DNA of 64,000 bases from Peribacillus frigoritolerans (lineage in GTDB: Bacteria; Bacillota; Bacilli; Bacillales; Bacillaceae), in NCBI RefSeq assembly GCF_004358755.1, contig NZ_SMZY01000001.1, positions 496,001 through 560,000 on the forward strand. Direction: 5' to 3'. Below are positions 26,873 through 36,538 of this stretch, piece after piece (the first letter of the stretch is position 1; each line of letters begins with the position of its first letter). The translations under genes and the position numbers were made by a program. The notes beneath the pieces were generated by a model that worked only from the letters and a program-made list of their open reading frames with translations, was not told the origin of the DNA and did no database searches.

Positions 26873-28069
26873 ATGGCATTTCATTCCATTAAAGAAGCGT
26901 TAGACGATTTAAAACTTGGAAAAACAGTCATCGTAGTAGATGATGAAGACCGCGAAAACGAAGGTGATTTTATTGCGCTGGCTGAGTATGCAACGCCTGA
27001 GGTCATTAACTTCATGATTAAGCACGGCAGAGGGCTCGTTTGTGTGCCTCTGACAGAGGAATATGCTGAAAAGTTTAATTTTCATCCTATGGTAAATGAC
27101 AATACAGATCCGCATGGAACTGCCTTTACGATCAGTATTGATTACAAAACAACCAAAACGGGAATCAGTGCATCAGAACGCTCAGAAACCATTAAAGCTA
27201 TTTTAAAAGAAGATGCAGAGCCGCTTGATTTTAAAAGACCCGGGCATATATTCCCTCTCATTGCAAAAGAGGGCGGAGTTTTAAGAAGAGCAGGGCATAC
27301 AGAGGCAGCGGTCGATCTGGCTAAACTCTGCGCAGTGAGCCCGGTCGGAGTCATTTGTGAAATTATTAAAGAAGATGGCGAAATGGCGCGGGTTCCTGAT
27401 TTAATTGAAATTGCCAGAGAGCTTGATTTGAAAATGATTACCATCAAGGATTTAATCCATTACCGCAATATGTCAGATGCTCTCGTGAAAAGAGAAGCGG
27501 ACATAAAACTCCCGACTGAATTCGGCATGTTCAGGGCAGTCGGATATTCAAATATCCTTGACGGAAAAGAACATATTGCCCTTGTTAAGGGTGAGATTTC
27601 AGATGATAAGCCGACACTTGTCCGAGTTCACTCTGAATGCCTGACCGGAGATGTATTTGGATCGAACCGGTGCGACTGCGGCCCGCAGCTGCATGCAGCG
27701 CTTGCTCAAATCGAGGAAGCCGGCAGCGGCATCCTCTTGTATATGAGACAAGAAGGCAGGGGAATCGGCCTGCTGAATAAAATGAAGGCTTATGCACTGC
27801 AGGAAGAAGGGTACGATACAGTAGAAGCCAATCACAAGCTTGGATTTGCAGATGATTTAAGAGAGTATGGGATTGGGGCTCAAATCTTAAGAGATCTTGG
27901 CGTTTCAGAAATGAAGCTGCTGACAAACAATCCTAGAAAAATAGCCGGACTTGAAGGGTATGGTCTTGCCGTAGTTGACCGCGTACCTATTCAAATGCCA
28001 TCTAAGAAAGAAAATGAAGGCTACATGAAAACAAAGCATAGTAAACTTGGACACTTACTAAACTTATAA
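26873..28069 (+). CDS. ribBA: Bifunctional DHBP synthase and GTP cyclohydrolase II
   Basis: A 398-residue fusion enzyme. The N-terminal half (about 1-205) is 3,4-dihydroxy-2-butanone 4-phosphate synthase with [11 protein letters not shown]. The C-terminal half is GTP cyclohydrolase II with the zinc cysteines in [17 protein letters not shown] and the [12 protein letters not shown] motif. It supplies both branches of riboflavin synthesis. The ATG at 26873 follows GGGGGATC; a reading from 26756 overlaps ribE and is not supported. Confidence 0.96.
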   Translation: MAFHSIKEALDDLKLGKTVIVVDDEDRENEGDFIALAEYATPEVINFMIKHGRGLVCVPLTEEYAEKFNFHPMVNDNTDPHGTAFTISIDYKTTKTGISASERSETIKAILKEDAEPLDFKRPGHIFPLIAKEGGVLRRAGHTEAAVDLAKLCAVSPVGVICEIIKEDGEMARVPDLIEIARELDLKMITIKDLIHYRNMSDALVKREADIKLPTEFGMFRAVGYSNILDGKEHIALVKGEISDDKPTLVRVHSECLTGDVFGSNRCDCGPQLHAALAQIEEAGSGILLYMRQEGRGIGLLNKMKAYALQEEGYDTVEANHKLGFADDLREYGIGAQILRDLGVSEMKLLTNNPRKIAGLEGYGLAVVDRVPIQMPSKKENEGYMKTKHSKLGHLLNL

Positions 28070-28084
28070 TCGGAGGAACTGTAC

Positions 28085-28549
28085 ATGAAAACATATGAAG
28101 GAAATTTAGTCGGATCAGGATTAAAAGTAGCGATCATCGTAGGAAGATTCAATGAGTTTATTACAAGCAAGCTCTTAAGCGGAGCAGTAGATGCTTTAAA
28201 ACGCCACGGAGTAGAAGATGAAAATGTAGAGCTTGCATGGGTGCCTGGAGCGTTTGAAATTCCGCTCGTTGCGAAAAAAATGGCTTCTTCAAACAAATAC
28301 GATGCAGTTATTACTCTTGGAACTGTCATAAGAGGTTCTACAACACACTATGACTACGTCTGCAATGAAGCAGCGAAGGGAGTTTCTCAAGCTTCAATGT
28401 CTACAGGAGTGCCGGTAATCTTCGGTGTCCTGACAACCGAATCAATCGAACAGGCGATTGAAAGAGCGGGAACAAAAGCTGGGAATAAAGGCTATGAAGC
28501 TGCGGTTGCTGCGATTGAAATGGCGAATTTAATGCGTACAATGGATTAA
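28085..28549 (+). CDS. ribH: 6,7-dimethyl-8-ribityllumazine synthase
   Basis: A 154-residue lumazine synthase, which assembles into a 60-mer capsid in Bacillus and can enclose riboflavin synthase. The active-site elements [23 protein letters not shown] and [21 protein letters not shown] are all present. GGAGGAACTG precedes the ATG at 28085. Fourth gene of the rib operon; no terminator is visible directly after it. Confidence 0.96.
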   Translation: MKTYEGNLVGSGLKVAIIVGRFNEFITSKLLSGAVDALKRHGVEDENVELAWVPGAFEIPLVAKKMASSNKYDAVITLGTVIRGSTTHYDYVCNEAAKGVSQASMSTGVPVIFGVLTTESIEQAIERAGTKAGNKGYEAAVAAIEMANLMRTMD

Positions 28550-28564
28550 TTTTAGGCAAAAGTG

Positions 28565-28593
28565 TTTAAAATGGGCGGAAAACTGTTTATAAT
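28565..28593 (+). promoter_or_regulatory. Possible internal promoter before the small ORF and ribT
   Basis: TTTAAA and TATAAT are 17 bases apart, starting 15 bases after the ribH stop. This could transcribe the small ORF and ribT independently of FMN. Confidence 0.45.
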
Positions 28594-28613
28594 GTTCTGA
28601 GGAGTGATTCTTC

Positions 28614-28727
28614 TTGAATCGAGATCAAAAAGATAAAGGAAGAAATCAGGAAAGAATTTTATTTTACATTATGATAGGCGCAAGTTTATTGTTTTTGCTT
28701 TCTCTAATCGGAAGGTTATTTCGTTAA
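28614..28727 (+). CDS. Small single-pass membrane protein, 37 residues
   Basis: An ORF with a good ribosome binding site (GAGGAGTGA at 28599-28607) and a TTG start at 28614. It encodes a hydrophilic N-terminus (NRDQKDKGRNQER) followed by one hydrophobic helix (ILFYIMIGASLLFLLSLIG) and a short basic end. It has its own putative promoter and is followed 12 bases later by ribT. I do not recognise the family. Position within the rib operon does not by itself imply a riboflavin role. Confidence 0.55.
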   Translation: MNRDQKDKGRNQERILFYIMIGASLLFLLSLIGRLFR

Positions 28728-28730
28728 TGA

Positions 28731-29089
<359 letters not shown>

Positions 29090-29090
<1 letters not shown>

Positions 29091-29129
29091 AAAAACAGAT
29101 GAAGCATATGCTTCATCTGTTTTTTTTCT
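29090..29129. terminator. Bidirectional terminator between ribT and ypuF
   Basis: A long perfect palindrome (ACAGATGAAGCA and TGCTTCATCTGT) is flanked by A and T runs. It overlaps the end of ribT and contains the stop codon of the convergent ypuF. Confidence 0.93.
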
Positions 29130-29637
29130 GATTGCGGATCAGGCTGCTCTTCCTTTCCGCAATCACATCGCTCCGGTCACGCATTGTATGCTTATGAATC
29201 AGGAATTCATCGGAGAGATCGCTCGGGTTCCCCCATTGCAGGCGATGCTTTGTGCAAAATTCGATGCAAGTACGAAGGAGATCGCTGTCTTCAATCGGCA
29301 GATTCACACTTTCATATGGACGTTTGTTTTCGATGTCTTTGCTTTTTTTTCTTAAAAGTTCCGCCGTCTTCTCAGGATTTAAACCAAGGGAGAGCAGAGC
29401 GTCTTTTTCCTGCTCCAATATGGCAAGGGCATTGGATATCATTCGGTGAGCGCCATTCCAGTTGCTTCTTCTGTGATGATAAAGGCCGACCGCAATTTGG
29501 ATCAGACCAACCCAGTATATCTTTCTCTGACCGGGAGGATCTTCTTTCCAATATTCTTCAAGCACTTCATGGCATTCGAAGTAATCGCGGTCTCCGTGAA
29601 AATGAACAAGGTATTCTATATATGATTTCGGATACAA
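29113..29637 (-). CDS. ypuF: DUF309 protein YpuF
   Basis: A 174-residue soluble helical protein whose N-terminus carries the DUF309 signature (DYFECHEVLEEYWKE, then GLIQIAVGLYHHRRSNWNGA). The start is TTG at 29637 after GGGGTGAT. B. subtilis YpuF lies at the same place next to ribT. Its function is unknown; the HEXXE-like arrangement is conserved but no enzymatic activity is established. Confidence 0.85.
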   Translation of the reverse strand: MYPKSYIEYLVHFHGDRDYFECHEVLEEYWKEDPPGQRKIYWVGLIQIAVGLYHHRRSNWNGAHRMISNALAILEQEKDALLSLGLNPEKTAELLRKKSKDIENKRPYESVNLPIEDSDLLRTCIEFCTKHRLQWGNPSDLSDEFLIHKHTMRDRSDVIAERKSSLIRNQKKNR

Positions 29638-29711
29638 ACCATCACCCCATTGTCTTTGCTTATGTATTGATTAGTGTAGCATAAACTCTATGACTTTCCT
29701 TTATGAAACAC

Positions 29712-29738
29712 AAAAAGTGCTCATGAAGAGCACCTTTT
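29712..29738 (-). terminator. Terminator of the YjcZ-like gene
   Basis: On the minus strand AAGGTGCTC and GAGCACTTTTT pair and end in a T-run, ten bases after the small gene's stop. Confidence 0.85.
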
Positions 29739-29747
29739 GAATGAAAA

Positions 29748-29837
29748 TTAATACAACCAAGCAGCTCCGACAATAATCAATAAAATAAACAATACAACGA
29801 TTAATGCAAAGCCTGAACCGTAGCCTTTATCTCCCAT
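29748..29837 (-). CDS. YjcZ family sporulation micro-protein, 29 residues
   Basis: A 29-residue ORF: MGDKGYGSGFALIVVLFILL followed by IIVGAAWLY. This matches the YjcZ/tiny transmembrane family of Bacillus, which has a short glycine-rich N-terminus and one hydrophobic helix and is found in mature spores. AAGGAGG precedes the ATG at 29837, and a dedicated terminator follows. It is too short for most gene callers. The role of the family in spores is not known. Confidence 0.85.
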   Translation of the reverse strand: MGDKGYGSGFALIVVLFILLIIVGAAWLY

Positions 29838-30040
29838 TTACTTGTTCCTCCTTAAGTATCTTGCATTTACATAGGTATCTTATGTAGGTGGTCCTGTGTT
29901 TGTTTGGGCGTTTATCACAATTTTGGCCTTTTTTTGAACCGGAGGACTTCTCCCCTCTGAAAATAAGTGTTGGAGATTGGAAGCAGAATGTTCTATACTA
30001 TAGGGTAGCCGACATGAATGGTACAGAATGAAGTGGTGGG

Positions 30041-30790
30041 ATGAAGTTGCAGTACAAAGTGAAAATTGACGCATTTGAAGGGCCGCTCGATCTTCTATTG
30101 CATTTAATCAATACGCTCGAGATTGATATATACGATATACCCGTAGCTGAAATTACAGAGCAGTATATGCTTTATATACATACGATGAAAGAACTCCAGC
30201 TTGATGTAGCTTCAGAATATTTAGTAATGGCGGCAACTCTGCTCTCCATCAAAAGCGGAATGCTGCTTCCAAAGCATGAGGAAGAGCTGGTTGAGGACGA
30301 ATTCGGATTTGAACCTGAGGAAGATCCGCGGGACGAACTGATGAGAAGGCTGATCGAATACAGAAAGTACAAAGAGGCGGCAGTGGATCTTAGGCATATG
30401 GAAGAAGAACGTTCTCAGGTTTATACAAAACCCCCTAGTGATTTAAGCGAGTTTGCCGGTGAGCCTGTATTTGATAAAGAATCTATGAATGTATCAATCT
30501 ACGATATGCTCGGTGCCTTCCAGAAGATGATGCGGAGAAAGAAGCTTCAGAAACCATTGCAGACAAAAGTTGCACGCCAGGAAATACCGATTGAAAAGAG
30601 AATGGATGAAATCCTTATGGAATTGAAGCGGAATCCAAGGCGGCGAAAATTTACGGAGCTTTTTCCTTCCGATCAAAAGGATCACCTGGTTGTCACATTT
30701 CTTGCCATCTTGGAATTGATGAAAAAGAACAACATCATGATTGAACAAGAAGAAAATTTTTCTGATATTTATATTCTGGGGAGGTCTTAA
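30041..30790 (+). CDS. scpA: Segregation and condensation protein A
   Basis: A 249-residue kleisin subunit of the SMC-ScpAB condensin, which organises and separates replicated chromosomes. The N-terminal [16 protein letters not shown] binds the SMC neck and the C-terminal winged helix ([26 protein letters not shown]) binds the SMC head. A weak GTGGTGGG lies before the ATG at 30041. scpB starts five bases downstream. Confidence 0.95.
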   Translation: MKLQYKVKIDAFEGPLDLLLHLINTLEIDIYDIPVAEITEQYMLYIHTMKELQLDVASEYLVMAATLLSIKSGMLLPKHEEELVEDEFGFEPEEDPRDELMRRLIEYRKYKEAAVDLRHMEEERSQVYTKPPSDLSEFAGEPVFDKESMNVSIYDMLGAFQKMMRRKKLQKPLQTKVARQEIPIEKRMDEILMELKRNPRRRKFTELFPSDQKDHLVVTFLAILELMKKNNIMIEQEENFSDIYILGRS

Positions 30791-30794
30791 AACC

Positions 30795-31379
30795 TTGGAG
30801 AAATGGAAATCCATCATTGAAGCTCTTCTATTTGCTGCAGGGGATGAAGGGCTGTCAATGAAACAGCTGACGTCCGTACTTGAAACAGAAGAGGGAACGA
30901 TTTCTGAAGTCATACAGGAACTTCAGAATGATTACAAGAAAAAACAGCGCGGCATCGAATTGATTGAAGTGGCGGGAGTCTTTCAATTAACGACGAAAAA
31001 AAAGCATGCTGCCTTTTTAAAAAAACTGGTTGAAACACCCAATCACACCGCACTATCTCAGGCAGCTCTTGAAATTCTGGCGATTGTTGCATACCGTCAG
31101 CCTATAACAAGGGCTGAAATCGAAGATATCCGCGGCGTGAAATCAGAGCGTCCGCTGCAGACGCTGACTTCTAAAGTGCTTGTGAAAGAAGTGGGACGGG
31201 CTGAAGGAACAGGAAGAGCGATTTTATACGGAACGACGAAAGAATTCCTTGAATACTTCGGATTAAAAACGATAAAAGAACTTCCGCCCCTTCCTGAAAA
31301 AGATGATGATGACTCCTTTAATGAAGAAGCCGATCTCTTTTTTGAGAACTTTAATCAAACTTTTGAAGAAATCAAATAA
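30795..31379 (+). CDS. scpB: Segregation and condensation protein B
   Basis: A 194-residue protein of two winged-helix domains that dimerises and binds the ScpA middle region. Conserved segments are [13 protein letters not shown] at the N-terminus, [24 protein letters not shown], and GRAILYGTT. The start is TTG at 30795 following GGGGAGGTC; starts further upstream lie inside scpA in a different frame. It forms an operon with scpA. Confidence 0.95.
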   Translation: MEKWKSIIEALLFAAGDEGLSMKQLTSVLETEEGTISEVIQELQNDYKKKQRGIELIEVAGVFQLTTKKKHAAFLKKLVETPNHTALSQAALEILAIVAYRQPITRAEIEDIRGVKSERPLQTLTSKVLVKEVGRAEGTGRAILYGTTKEFLEYFGLKTIKELPPLPEKDDDDSFNEEADLFFENFNQTFEEIK

Positions 31380-31422
31380 TTTACACAATAGCATCATGAC
31401 CTATGATAAAATAGAGGAGAAC

Positions 31423-31454
31423 GGGACAAAGGAATATCTTTGTTCCTTTTTTTG
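31423..31454 (+). terminator. Terminator after scpB
   Basis: GGGACAAAG and CTTTGTTCC pair around GAATAT and lead into TTTTTTT. A promoter-like pair (TTTACA at 31380, TATGAT at 31402, 16-base spacer) lies just upstream, so this could instead be an attenuator for the next gene. Confidence 0.75.
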
Positions 31455-31483
31455 AATGAAAAACGCATAGGGGTGCTTGTCAG

Positions 31484-31894
31484 GTGATTATAAAAAATGG
31501 CAGAGGGTATGAATTAGTAAAAGAGATGCCCAATACATCCGAAGATTTTTTTAACCGCTCTGAAATCACAATTGTGTCAAAAAAGATGGAGAAAACGTTT
31601 TATGTTTTGTATGTGAGGTATTTCGAAGACAAATTCAGAGAACAGAATCCTTTGCTTTTTGAAGGATCAGACCTGAGCATTAAAGATGTAATGGCACTGA
31701 TATGCATCATTCAAAACGAAGCACTTTTAGAGCGCAAAAGGCTCTATCTGAACACAGAAGAAGAATTTCTCATGTTTCTTCAGGGAATCGACCTTCGTGC
31801 AGCTATTGAATTGATTCCGGAGATGAACCGAAATCAGACGATGAAATGGTCAGAAGTTGTTCAAAAGCTAAAAACACCCATACATAAAGAATAG
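31484..31894 (+). CDS. Hypothetical protein, 136 residues
   Basis: I do not recognise this soluble protein. It starts at GTG 31484 (MIIKNGRGYELVKEMPNTSE), contains an acidic and hydrophobic mixed alpha/beta pattern, no membrane segment, and no obvious motif. It ends 28 bases before ypuI and in the same direction. B. subtilis lacks a gene here between scpB and ypuI, so this is an insertion relative to that gene order. Codon use looks like its neighbours. Confidence 0.7.
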   Translation: MIIKNGRGYELVKEMPNTSEDFFNRSEITIVSKKMEKTFYVLYVRYFEDKFREQNPLLFEGSDLSIKDVMALICIIQNEALLERKRLYLNTEEEFLMFLQGIDLRAAIELIPEMNRNQTMKWSEVVQKLKTPIHKE

Positions 31895-31921
31895 CTTAAG
31901 AATTTGAAAGGATGTGTTTGA

Positions 31922-32410
31922 ATGGGAAATATGATCGTAAAAGCACAAACAGAACAAGTTGAAGTATTTTTAGGAAACGTCGTAAAGGAGCTGAATACGT
32001 TTTTAAACCATGCAACAATTTCATCATTTTTAAATGAAACAGATGGGAATGAAACTTATTATGAGGATCTTTTCCGTAATTTGAGAAGACTTTCTGTTTA
32101 TTGCGAAGAGGGGCTTGAAGCTTGTCACATTGTTCTTCAAAATGAGCCTTTCAGAAAGCCGGCAGCTGAAAAAGCACTTTATAAAATTTATCATCAGTGC
32201 ATTGAAGAATTTTATAATCCGAAAAATGATGTTTGGTATGAAGACAGCAGATCTGCCTATACCGGCAAGAATGCAATCAAATACCGCCACTCGGCTCCAG
32301 AATCACTTAAGGTTATGATTGCTTCATTAGAAAGCGGTTTTCAGGAAATCCGCGAAGAACTCGAATACTACGAGACGGATTACCGTACGAAAATGATCCA
32401 GTCTAAATAA
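31922..32410 (+). CDS. ypuI: YpuI family protein (DUF3907)
   Basis: A 162-residue helical protein of unknown function, matching B. subtilis YpuI in its N-terminus (NMIVKAQTEQVEVFL) and its place before dacB. AAAGGATG lies before the ATG at 31922. It has no membrane segment. A terminator separates it from dacB, so it is not part of the dacB-spmAB operon. Confidence 0.88.
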   Translation: MGNMIVKAQTEQVEVFLGNVVKELNTFLNHATISSFLNETDGNETYYEDLFRNLRRLSVYCEEGLEACHIVLQNEPFRKPAAEKALYKIYHQCIEEFYNPKNDVWYEDSRSAYTGKNAIKYRHSAPESLKVMIASLESGFQEIREELEYYETDYRTKMIQSK

Positions 32411-32411
32411 T

Positions 32412-32458
32412 AAAAAATGGCAGCTGTTCTGTTACTTGCAGAGCGGCTGTTTTTTTTA
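32412..32458 (+). terminator. Terminator after ypuI
   Basis: CAGCTGTTCTG and CAGAGCGGCTG pair with G-U pairs and run into eight T residues. Confidence 0.85.
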
Positions 32459-32570
32459 CGTCTTCCTGCTAATCCATCCCTGTTTTCCCCTGCAGTTTTT
32501 CAAATTTATCGTTCATAACCTTTGTCCACCCGCATAAACTTGTACAAAACAATAAAAGGACGTGGGTGTT

Positions 32571-33731
32571 ATGCGGCAATGGAAACAGATAGCAGCGATC
32601 GTACTCATCTTCTTCTTGCTGATTTCAGGTTTGCCTCGCCATTCTTCTGCTGAAATGGGCGTAAGTGCAAGAAGTGCGATATTAATTGAACAGGAATCCG
32701 GCAGAGTCCTATTTGAGAAAGACGCCCATGCAAAAAGAAGAATTGCCAGCATAACAAAGATTATGACAGCGATTCTTGCAATTGAATCCGGAAAAATGGA
32801 CGAGAAGGCAACGGTAAGCAATCGTGCGATACATACAGAGGGTTCAGCGGTCTACTTGCAAGAAGGAGAAAAAATTAAGCTTGAAGATCTTGTATATGGA
32901 CTGATGCTCCGTTCAGGAAATGATGCAGCGGTTGCAATTTCCGAACATGTGGGAGGCAGCGTTGAGGGGTTTGTCCATTTAATGAATCAAAAAGCTGCTG
33001 AAATCGGCATGATGAATACGGAGTTTGCCAATCCGCATGGTTTGGATGATCATGAAAATCACTATTCGTCAGCCTATGACATGGCGATCCTTACAAGGTA
33101 CGCGATGGAAAATCCGATGTATCAAAAAATTTCCGGAACAAAGGTTCATCGTGCACCAAATCCGAATGAACAATGGGACCGTGTGTGGAGAAATAAGAAT
33201 AAGCTGCTGACCAGTCTTTATGAGTACAGCACCGGAGGGAAAACAGGCTATACAAAAAGAGCGAAACGCACACTCGTTTCCACAGCTCAAAAAGATGGCA
33301 TGAATCTCGTCGCCGTGACGATTGATGCGTCAGATGATTGGAATGATCATATTGAAATGTTTAACATGGCGTTCAGCAAGTATGATTTATTCAAAATTAA
33401 AGAATCAGGTACGTTAAAAAAGATAGATATTAAAGATAAAATCTATAAAAATAAGCTTTTTATAAAAAGAGATGTGTTTTATCCATTAACAGAGGAGGAA
33501 GAAGACGATCTTAGAATTGATGTCTCCATATTGAGACCGGAAAAAAGCTGGAAAGACCCTGAGGATGTTCCGAACGTTGTGGGAAAAATGACGATTATTG
33601 TTGATGATGAAAGAGTGGATGAAGTGCCAATTTATTATGATAATGGTTTGACAAATAAACCAAACGCCTCGCTGTGGGAGAAATTCCGCAAGCTGTTTTT
33701 CATAAGGGCAGGCTTGAGCAATCATGATTAA
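32571..33731 (+). CDS. dacB: Sporulation D-alanyl-D-alanine carboxypeptidase DacB
   Basis: A 386-residue secreted penicillin-binding protein (PBP5*) that controls cross-linking of the spore cortex from the mother-cell side. A signal peptide spans residues 1-27. Active-site motifs are SITK at 60-63, SGN at 115-117 and KTG at 224-226. AAAGGAC lies upstream of the ATG at 32571. Its end overlaps spmA by eight bases, forming the dacB-spmA-spmB operon. A sigma-E-like pair (CATAAC at 32513 and CATAAACT at 32532) is only a weak promoter match. Confidence 0.94.
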   Translation: MRQWKQIAAIVLIFFLLISGLPRHSSAEMGVSARSAILIEQESGRVLFEKDAHAKRRIASITKIMTAILAIESGKMDEKATVSNRAIHTEGSAVYLQEGEKIKLEDLVYGLMLRSGNDAAVAISEHVGGSVEGFVHLMNQKAAEIGMMNTEFANPHGLDDHENHYSSAYDMAILTRYAMENPMYQKISGTKVHRAPNPNEQWDRVWRNKNKLLTSLYEYSTGGKTGYTKRAKRTLVSTAQKDGMNLVAVTIDASDDWNDHIEMFNMAFSKYDLFKIKESGTLKKIDIKDKIYKNKLFIKRDVFYPLTEEEEDDLRIDVSILRPEKSWKDPEDVPNVVGKMTIIVDDERVDEVPIYYDNGLTNKPNASLWEKFRKLFFIRAGLSNHD

Positions 33732-34317
33732 TATTATTTGGGTTGGGCTGACTGTCATCGGCATCGTCTTTGCCATGATCAATGGAACAATGGAACAAGT
33801 GAACGCTGCTGTTTTCAAAGGTGCAAAAGATGCTGTAACGATCAGCATCGGCCTGATCAGTGTCCTTGTATTCTGGCTCGGGCTGATGAAGATTGCTGAA
33901 AAGGCAGGTTTGCTTGAAAAGCTTGGACAGCTCTTTAAGCCATTCGTAAAAAGACTTTTTCCGGAAATTCCTGCAGATCATCCGGCAATGGGCTACATTT
34001 TGTCAAACATGATTGCCAACCTTTTCGGACTTGGAAATGCGGCAACTCCGCTTGGCATCAAAGCAATGGAACAGATGAAAAAATTAAATGGAGACAAACC
34101 TGCAGCAAGCAGGTCCATGATTACTTTTCTTGCCGTGAACACATCGAGTATTACCTTAATTCCAACAACCGTTATTGCCGTCAGGATGACATACGGTTCT
34201 AAATCTCCAACAGATATTGTCGGCCCCACTTTGCTTGCGACGATTATTTCAGCGATTGGCGCCATTTTGATAGACCGCTATTTCTATCATAGAAGAATGC
34301 GAAAGGAGAAAAAATAG
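33724..34317 (+). CDS. spmA: Spore maturation protein A
   Basis: A 197-residue membrane protein with about five hydrophobic segments and the nucleoside-recognition (Gate) domain pattern, including NLFGLGNAATPLGIKAMEQM. With SpmB it is needed for full dehydration of the spore core; a transport role is suspected but unproven. It overlaps dacB by eight bases. Confidence 0.93.
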   Translation: MINIIWVGLTVIGIVFAMINGTMEQVNAAVFKGAKDAVTISIGLISVLVFWLGLMKIAEKAGLLEKLGQLFKPFVKRLFPEIPADHPAMGYILSNMIANLFGLGNAATPLGIKAMEQMKKLNGDKPAASRSMITFLAVNTSSITLIPTTVIAVRMTYGSKSPTDIVGPTLLATIISAIGAILIDRYFYHRRMRKEKK

Positions 34318-34318
34318 G

Positions 34319-34846
34319 ATGGCAATGATCAGTTTAATCTCTTTATGGATGATCCCGCTGATCATCGGGTTCATTCTATTATATGGGACGTTCAAAAAAG
34401 TGCCTACGTACGAAACGTTTGTAGAGGGCGGAAAAGAAGGAATTGATATTGCGTTTTCAATTATTCCTTATTTAGTGGGCATGCTTGTTGCGATAACGAT
34501 TTTCAGGGCTTCAGGAGCTCTTGAATTTTTTGTGGGCATGATGAAACCGGCTCTGGATGCCATCAGCGTTCCAAGCGAGATCGTTCCCCTCGCATTTATC
34601 AGGCCTATTTCAGGAACAGCAGCACTTGGTATGACTACAGATCTGATTGCAGCTTACGGACCTGATTCGTTTATTGGGAGGCTTGCGGCCGTCATGCAGG
34701 GAAGTACAGATACAACTTTGTATATTCTGACGGTCTATTTCGGAGCTGTAGGAGTCAAAAAAATGGGGGATGCTCTTAAAGTCGGTCTGCTTGCCGACCT
34801 AATGGGAATTATTGCTTCAATCGTCATTGTTATGATGCTATTTTAA
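34319..34846 (+). CDS. spmB: Spore maturation protein B
   Basis: A 175-residue membrane protein homologous to SpmA and of the same Gate-domain family, with PISGTAALGMTTDLIAAYGPDSF as its conserved stretch. It starts one base after the spmA stop, with AAAGGAG inside the spmA end as ribosome binding site. Last gene of the dacB operon. The 319-base gap after it holds one terminator and otherwise no gene. Confidence 0.93.
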   Translation: MAMISLISLWMIPLIIGFILLYGTFKKVPTYETFVEGGKEGIDIAFSIIPYLVGMLVAITIFRASGALEFFVGMMKPALDAISVPSEIVPLAFIRPISGTAALGMTTDLIAAYGPDSFIGRLAAVMQGSTDTTLYILTVYFGAVGVKKMGDALKVGLLADLMGIIASIVIVMMLF

Positions 34847-34970
34847 TTTCGCTGTTTTCGCATTGACGGCTCGCATGAGTCAATTGCCCTCCGCTGAAGT
34901 CCACTCAAGGTTAATAACCATTTTTTCTAAAAGCAGCAAACTTTCATAAAAGAGCTTTGAATTTAGTTGA

Positions 34971-35004
34971 GCGGACTCCGGCATGCTGGAGTCCGCTTTT
35001 TTTG
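34971..35004 (+). terminator. Terminator between spmB and rluB
   Basis: AGCGGACTCC and GGAGTCCGCT form a perfect stem, followed by a T-run, about 125 bases after spmB. The remaining 319-base gap shows no credible ORF and no confident promoter. Confidence 0.9.
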
Positions 35005-35174
35005 TAATGAAATATTTTTGTCTCATTGTTCCTGTTTTTGTGAGATAATAAGGCTTCATGCATTTTTTATAAAGGTTCTTTGTATTTTATATGTAAGCCA
35101 TGCCTGCGCTGACCATCGAATGAGAACTTGTATAAAAAAATGATAAGAAGTAAGATGTTAACGAGGTGAAAGAA

Positions 35175-35900
35175 ATGGAACGATTACAAAAAGTGATAGC
35201 TCATGCGGGTCTTGCATCAAGAAGAAAAGCAGAGGAGCTTATATTAGAAGGCAAAGTGACTGTCAACGGGAAGGTCGTAAGGGAGCTTGGTGTTAAGGTT
35301 TCCGGAAATGACCGTGTTGAAGTTGCAGGAGTGCCTGTTGAAAAGGAAGAGCCAGTTTATTTTATTCTTTACAAACCGCGCGGTGTAATATCTTCTGCTA
35401 TTGATGATAAAGGAAGAAAAACAGTCACAGACTTTTTCCCCCAGATTAAAGAACGCATTTATCCGGTTGGCCGGCTTGATTACGATACTTCCGGCATCTT
35501 AATCATGACAAACGACGGTGATTTTGCCAATCTTCTTATGCATCCAAGCAATCAAGTAGAGAAAACATATGTAGCCAAAGTGAAAGGAATTCCGCTTCGT
35601 GAAAAGCTGAAGTCGTTAGAAAAAGGCATTATGCTCGAAGACGGGAAAACAGCTCCTGCCAAAGTGAAGTTTATGTCACTCGACAAAAAGAAGGAAACAA
35701 GCATTATTGAACTGACGATTCATGAAGGCAAAAACCTTCAAGTCCGCCGCATGTTCGAAGCGATTGGACATCCTGTACTGAAGCTGAAGCGCGAAACATA
35801 TGCTTTCCTGGACTTGAAAGGGTTGAAAACAGGAGATGCGCGTGAATTATCTCCGCATGAAGTCAAACAGCTCAGATCACTTGCCAAGTTTGGAAAGTAA
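35175..35900 (+). CDS. rluB: 23S rRNA pseudouridine synthase RluB
   Basis: A 241-residue RsuA/RluB-type pseudouridine synthase. An S4 RNA-binding domain (RLQKVIAHAGLASRRKAEELI) is followed by the catalytic domain with the active-site aspartate in GRLDYDTSGILIMTNDG, and the family motif EGKNLQVRRMFEAIGHPV. GAGGTGA precedes the ATG at 35175. It lies before the res operon as in B. subtilis (ypuL). Confidence 0.94.
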   Translation: MERLQKVIAHAGLASRRKAEELILEGKVTVNGKVVRELGVKVSGNDRVEVAGVPVEKEEPVYFILYKPRGVISSAIDDKGRKTVTDFFPQIKERIYPVGRLDYDTSGILIMTNDGDFANLLMHPSNQVEKTYVAKVKGIPLREKLKSLEKGIMLEDGKTAPAKVKFMSLDKKKETSIIELTIHEGKNLQVRRMFEAIGHPVLKLKRETYAFLDLKGLKTGDARELSPHEVKQLRSLAKFGK

Positions 35901-36000
35901 ACCCTTTAATTTTCACATAAACTTCAAATTATCAAGAAAATGTTTGAAATAAACAGTGATATAATGAGTTGAAATGTATGAGGATATGGGAGAGTTTTTT

Positions 36001-36522
36001 ATGAAAAAAAGACGGTTGCTCATGAGATCGATCATTCTGTCAGTGCTGGTTGCAGCACTTGGATATACGTTATACACAAATTTTTTCTCAAGCAAGGAAA
36101 AAGTAAAAGTTGGAAGCGATGCCCCTGATTTTGTTTTAACAGACATTAACGGGGACAAGCATCAGCTTTCAGATTATAAGGGGAAGGGCGTTTTCCTGAA
36201 CTTTTGGGGAACTTGGTGCGAACCGTGCAAACGCGAAATGCCCTACATGCAAAATCAGTATGATTATTATAAAGAACAAGGTGTAGAGGTGCTTGCCGTC
36301 AACATCGCAGAGTCAAAGATTGCCGTACAGAATTTTACGGATACATATGATTTATCGTTTCCTGTCGTCCTCGATAAGGACCGGCAAGTGTTAGAAGCAT
36401 ACGGTGTTTTACCTCTTCCGACTACATTTCTGATAGATAAAGATGGAAAAGTAGCAGAAATAATCACGGGCCAGATGAATGAGCGGATGGTCAGGGATTA
36501 TATGGAATCAATCAAGCCGTAA
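36001..36522 (+). CDS. resA: Thiol-disulfide oxidoreductase ResA
   Basis: A 173-residue membrane-anchored thioredoxin-like protein that reduces apocytochrome c cysteines outside the membrane during cytochrome c maturation. It has an N-terminal transmembrane anchor (about 9-27) and the active site WCEPCK with Cys73 and Cys76. The ATG at 36001 follows GGGAGAG. A TATAAT box at 35960 has no good -35 element, which would be consistent with an activator-dependent (ResD-type) promoter. First gene of resABC. Confidence 0.93.
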   Translation: MKKRRLLMRSIILSVLVAALGYTLYTNFFSSKEKVKVGSDAPDFVLTDINGDKHQLSDYKGKGVFLNFWGTWCEPCKREMPYMQNQYDYYKEQGVEVLAVNIAESKIAVQNFTDTYDLSFPVVLDKDRQVLEAYGVLPLPTTFLIDKDGKVAEIITGQMNERMVRDYMESIKP

Positions 36523-36538
36523 ACGGGGAGTTTTCATC

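Noticed and set aside
29184-29684. 166-codon ORF on the plus strand over ypuF
   Set aside because: It is antisense to ypuF, which has the DUF309 motif and a good TTG start with ribosome binding site.
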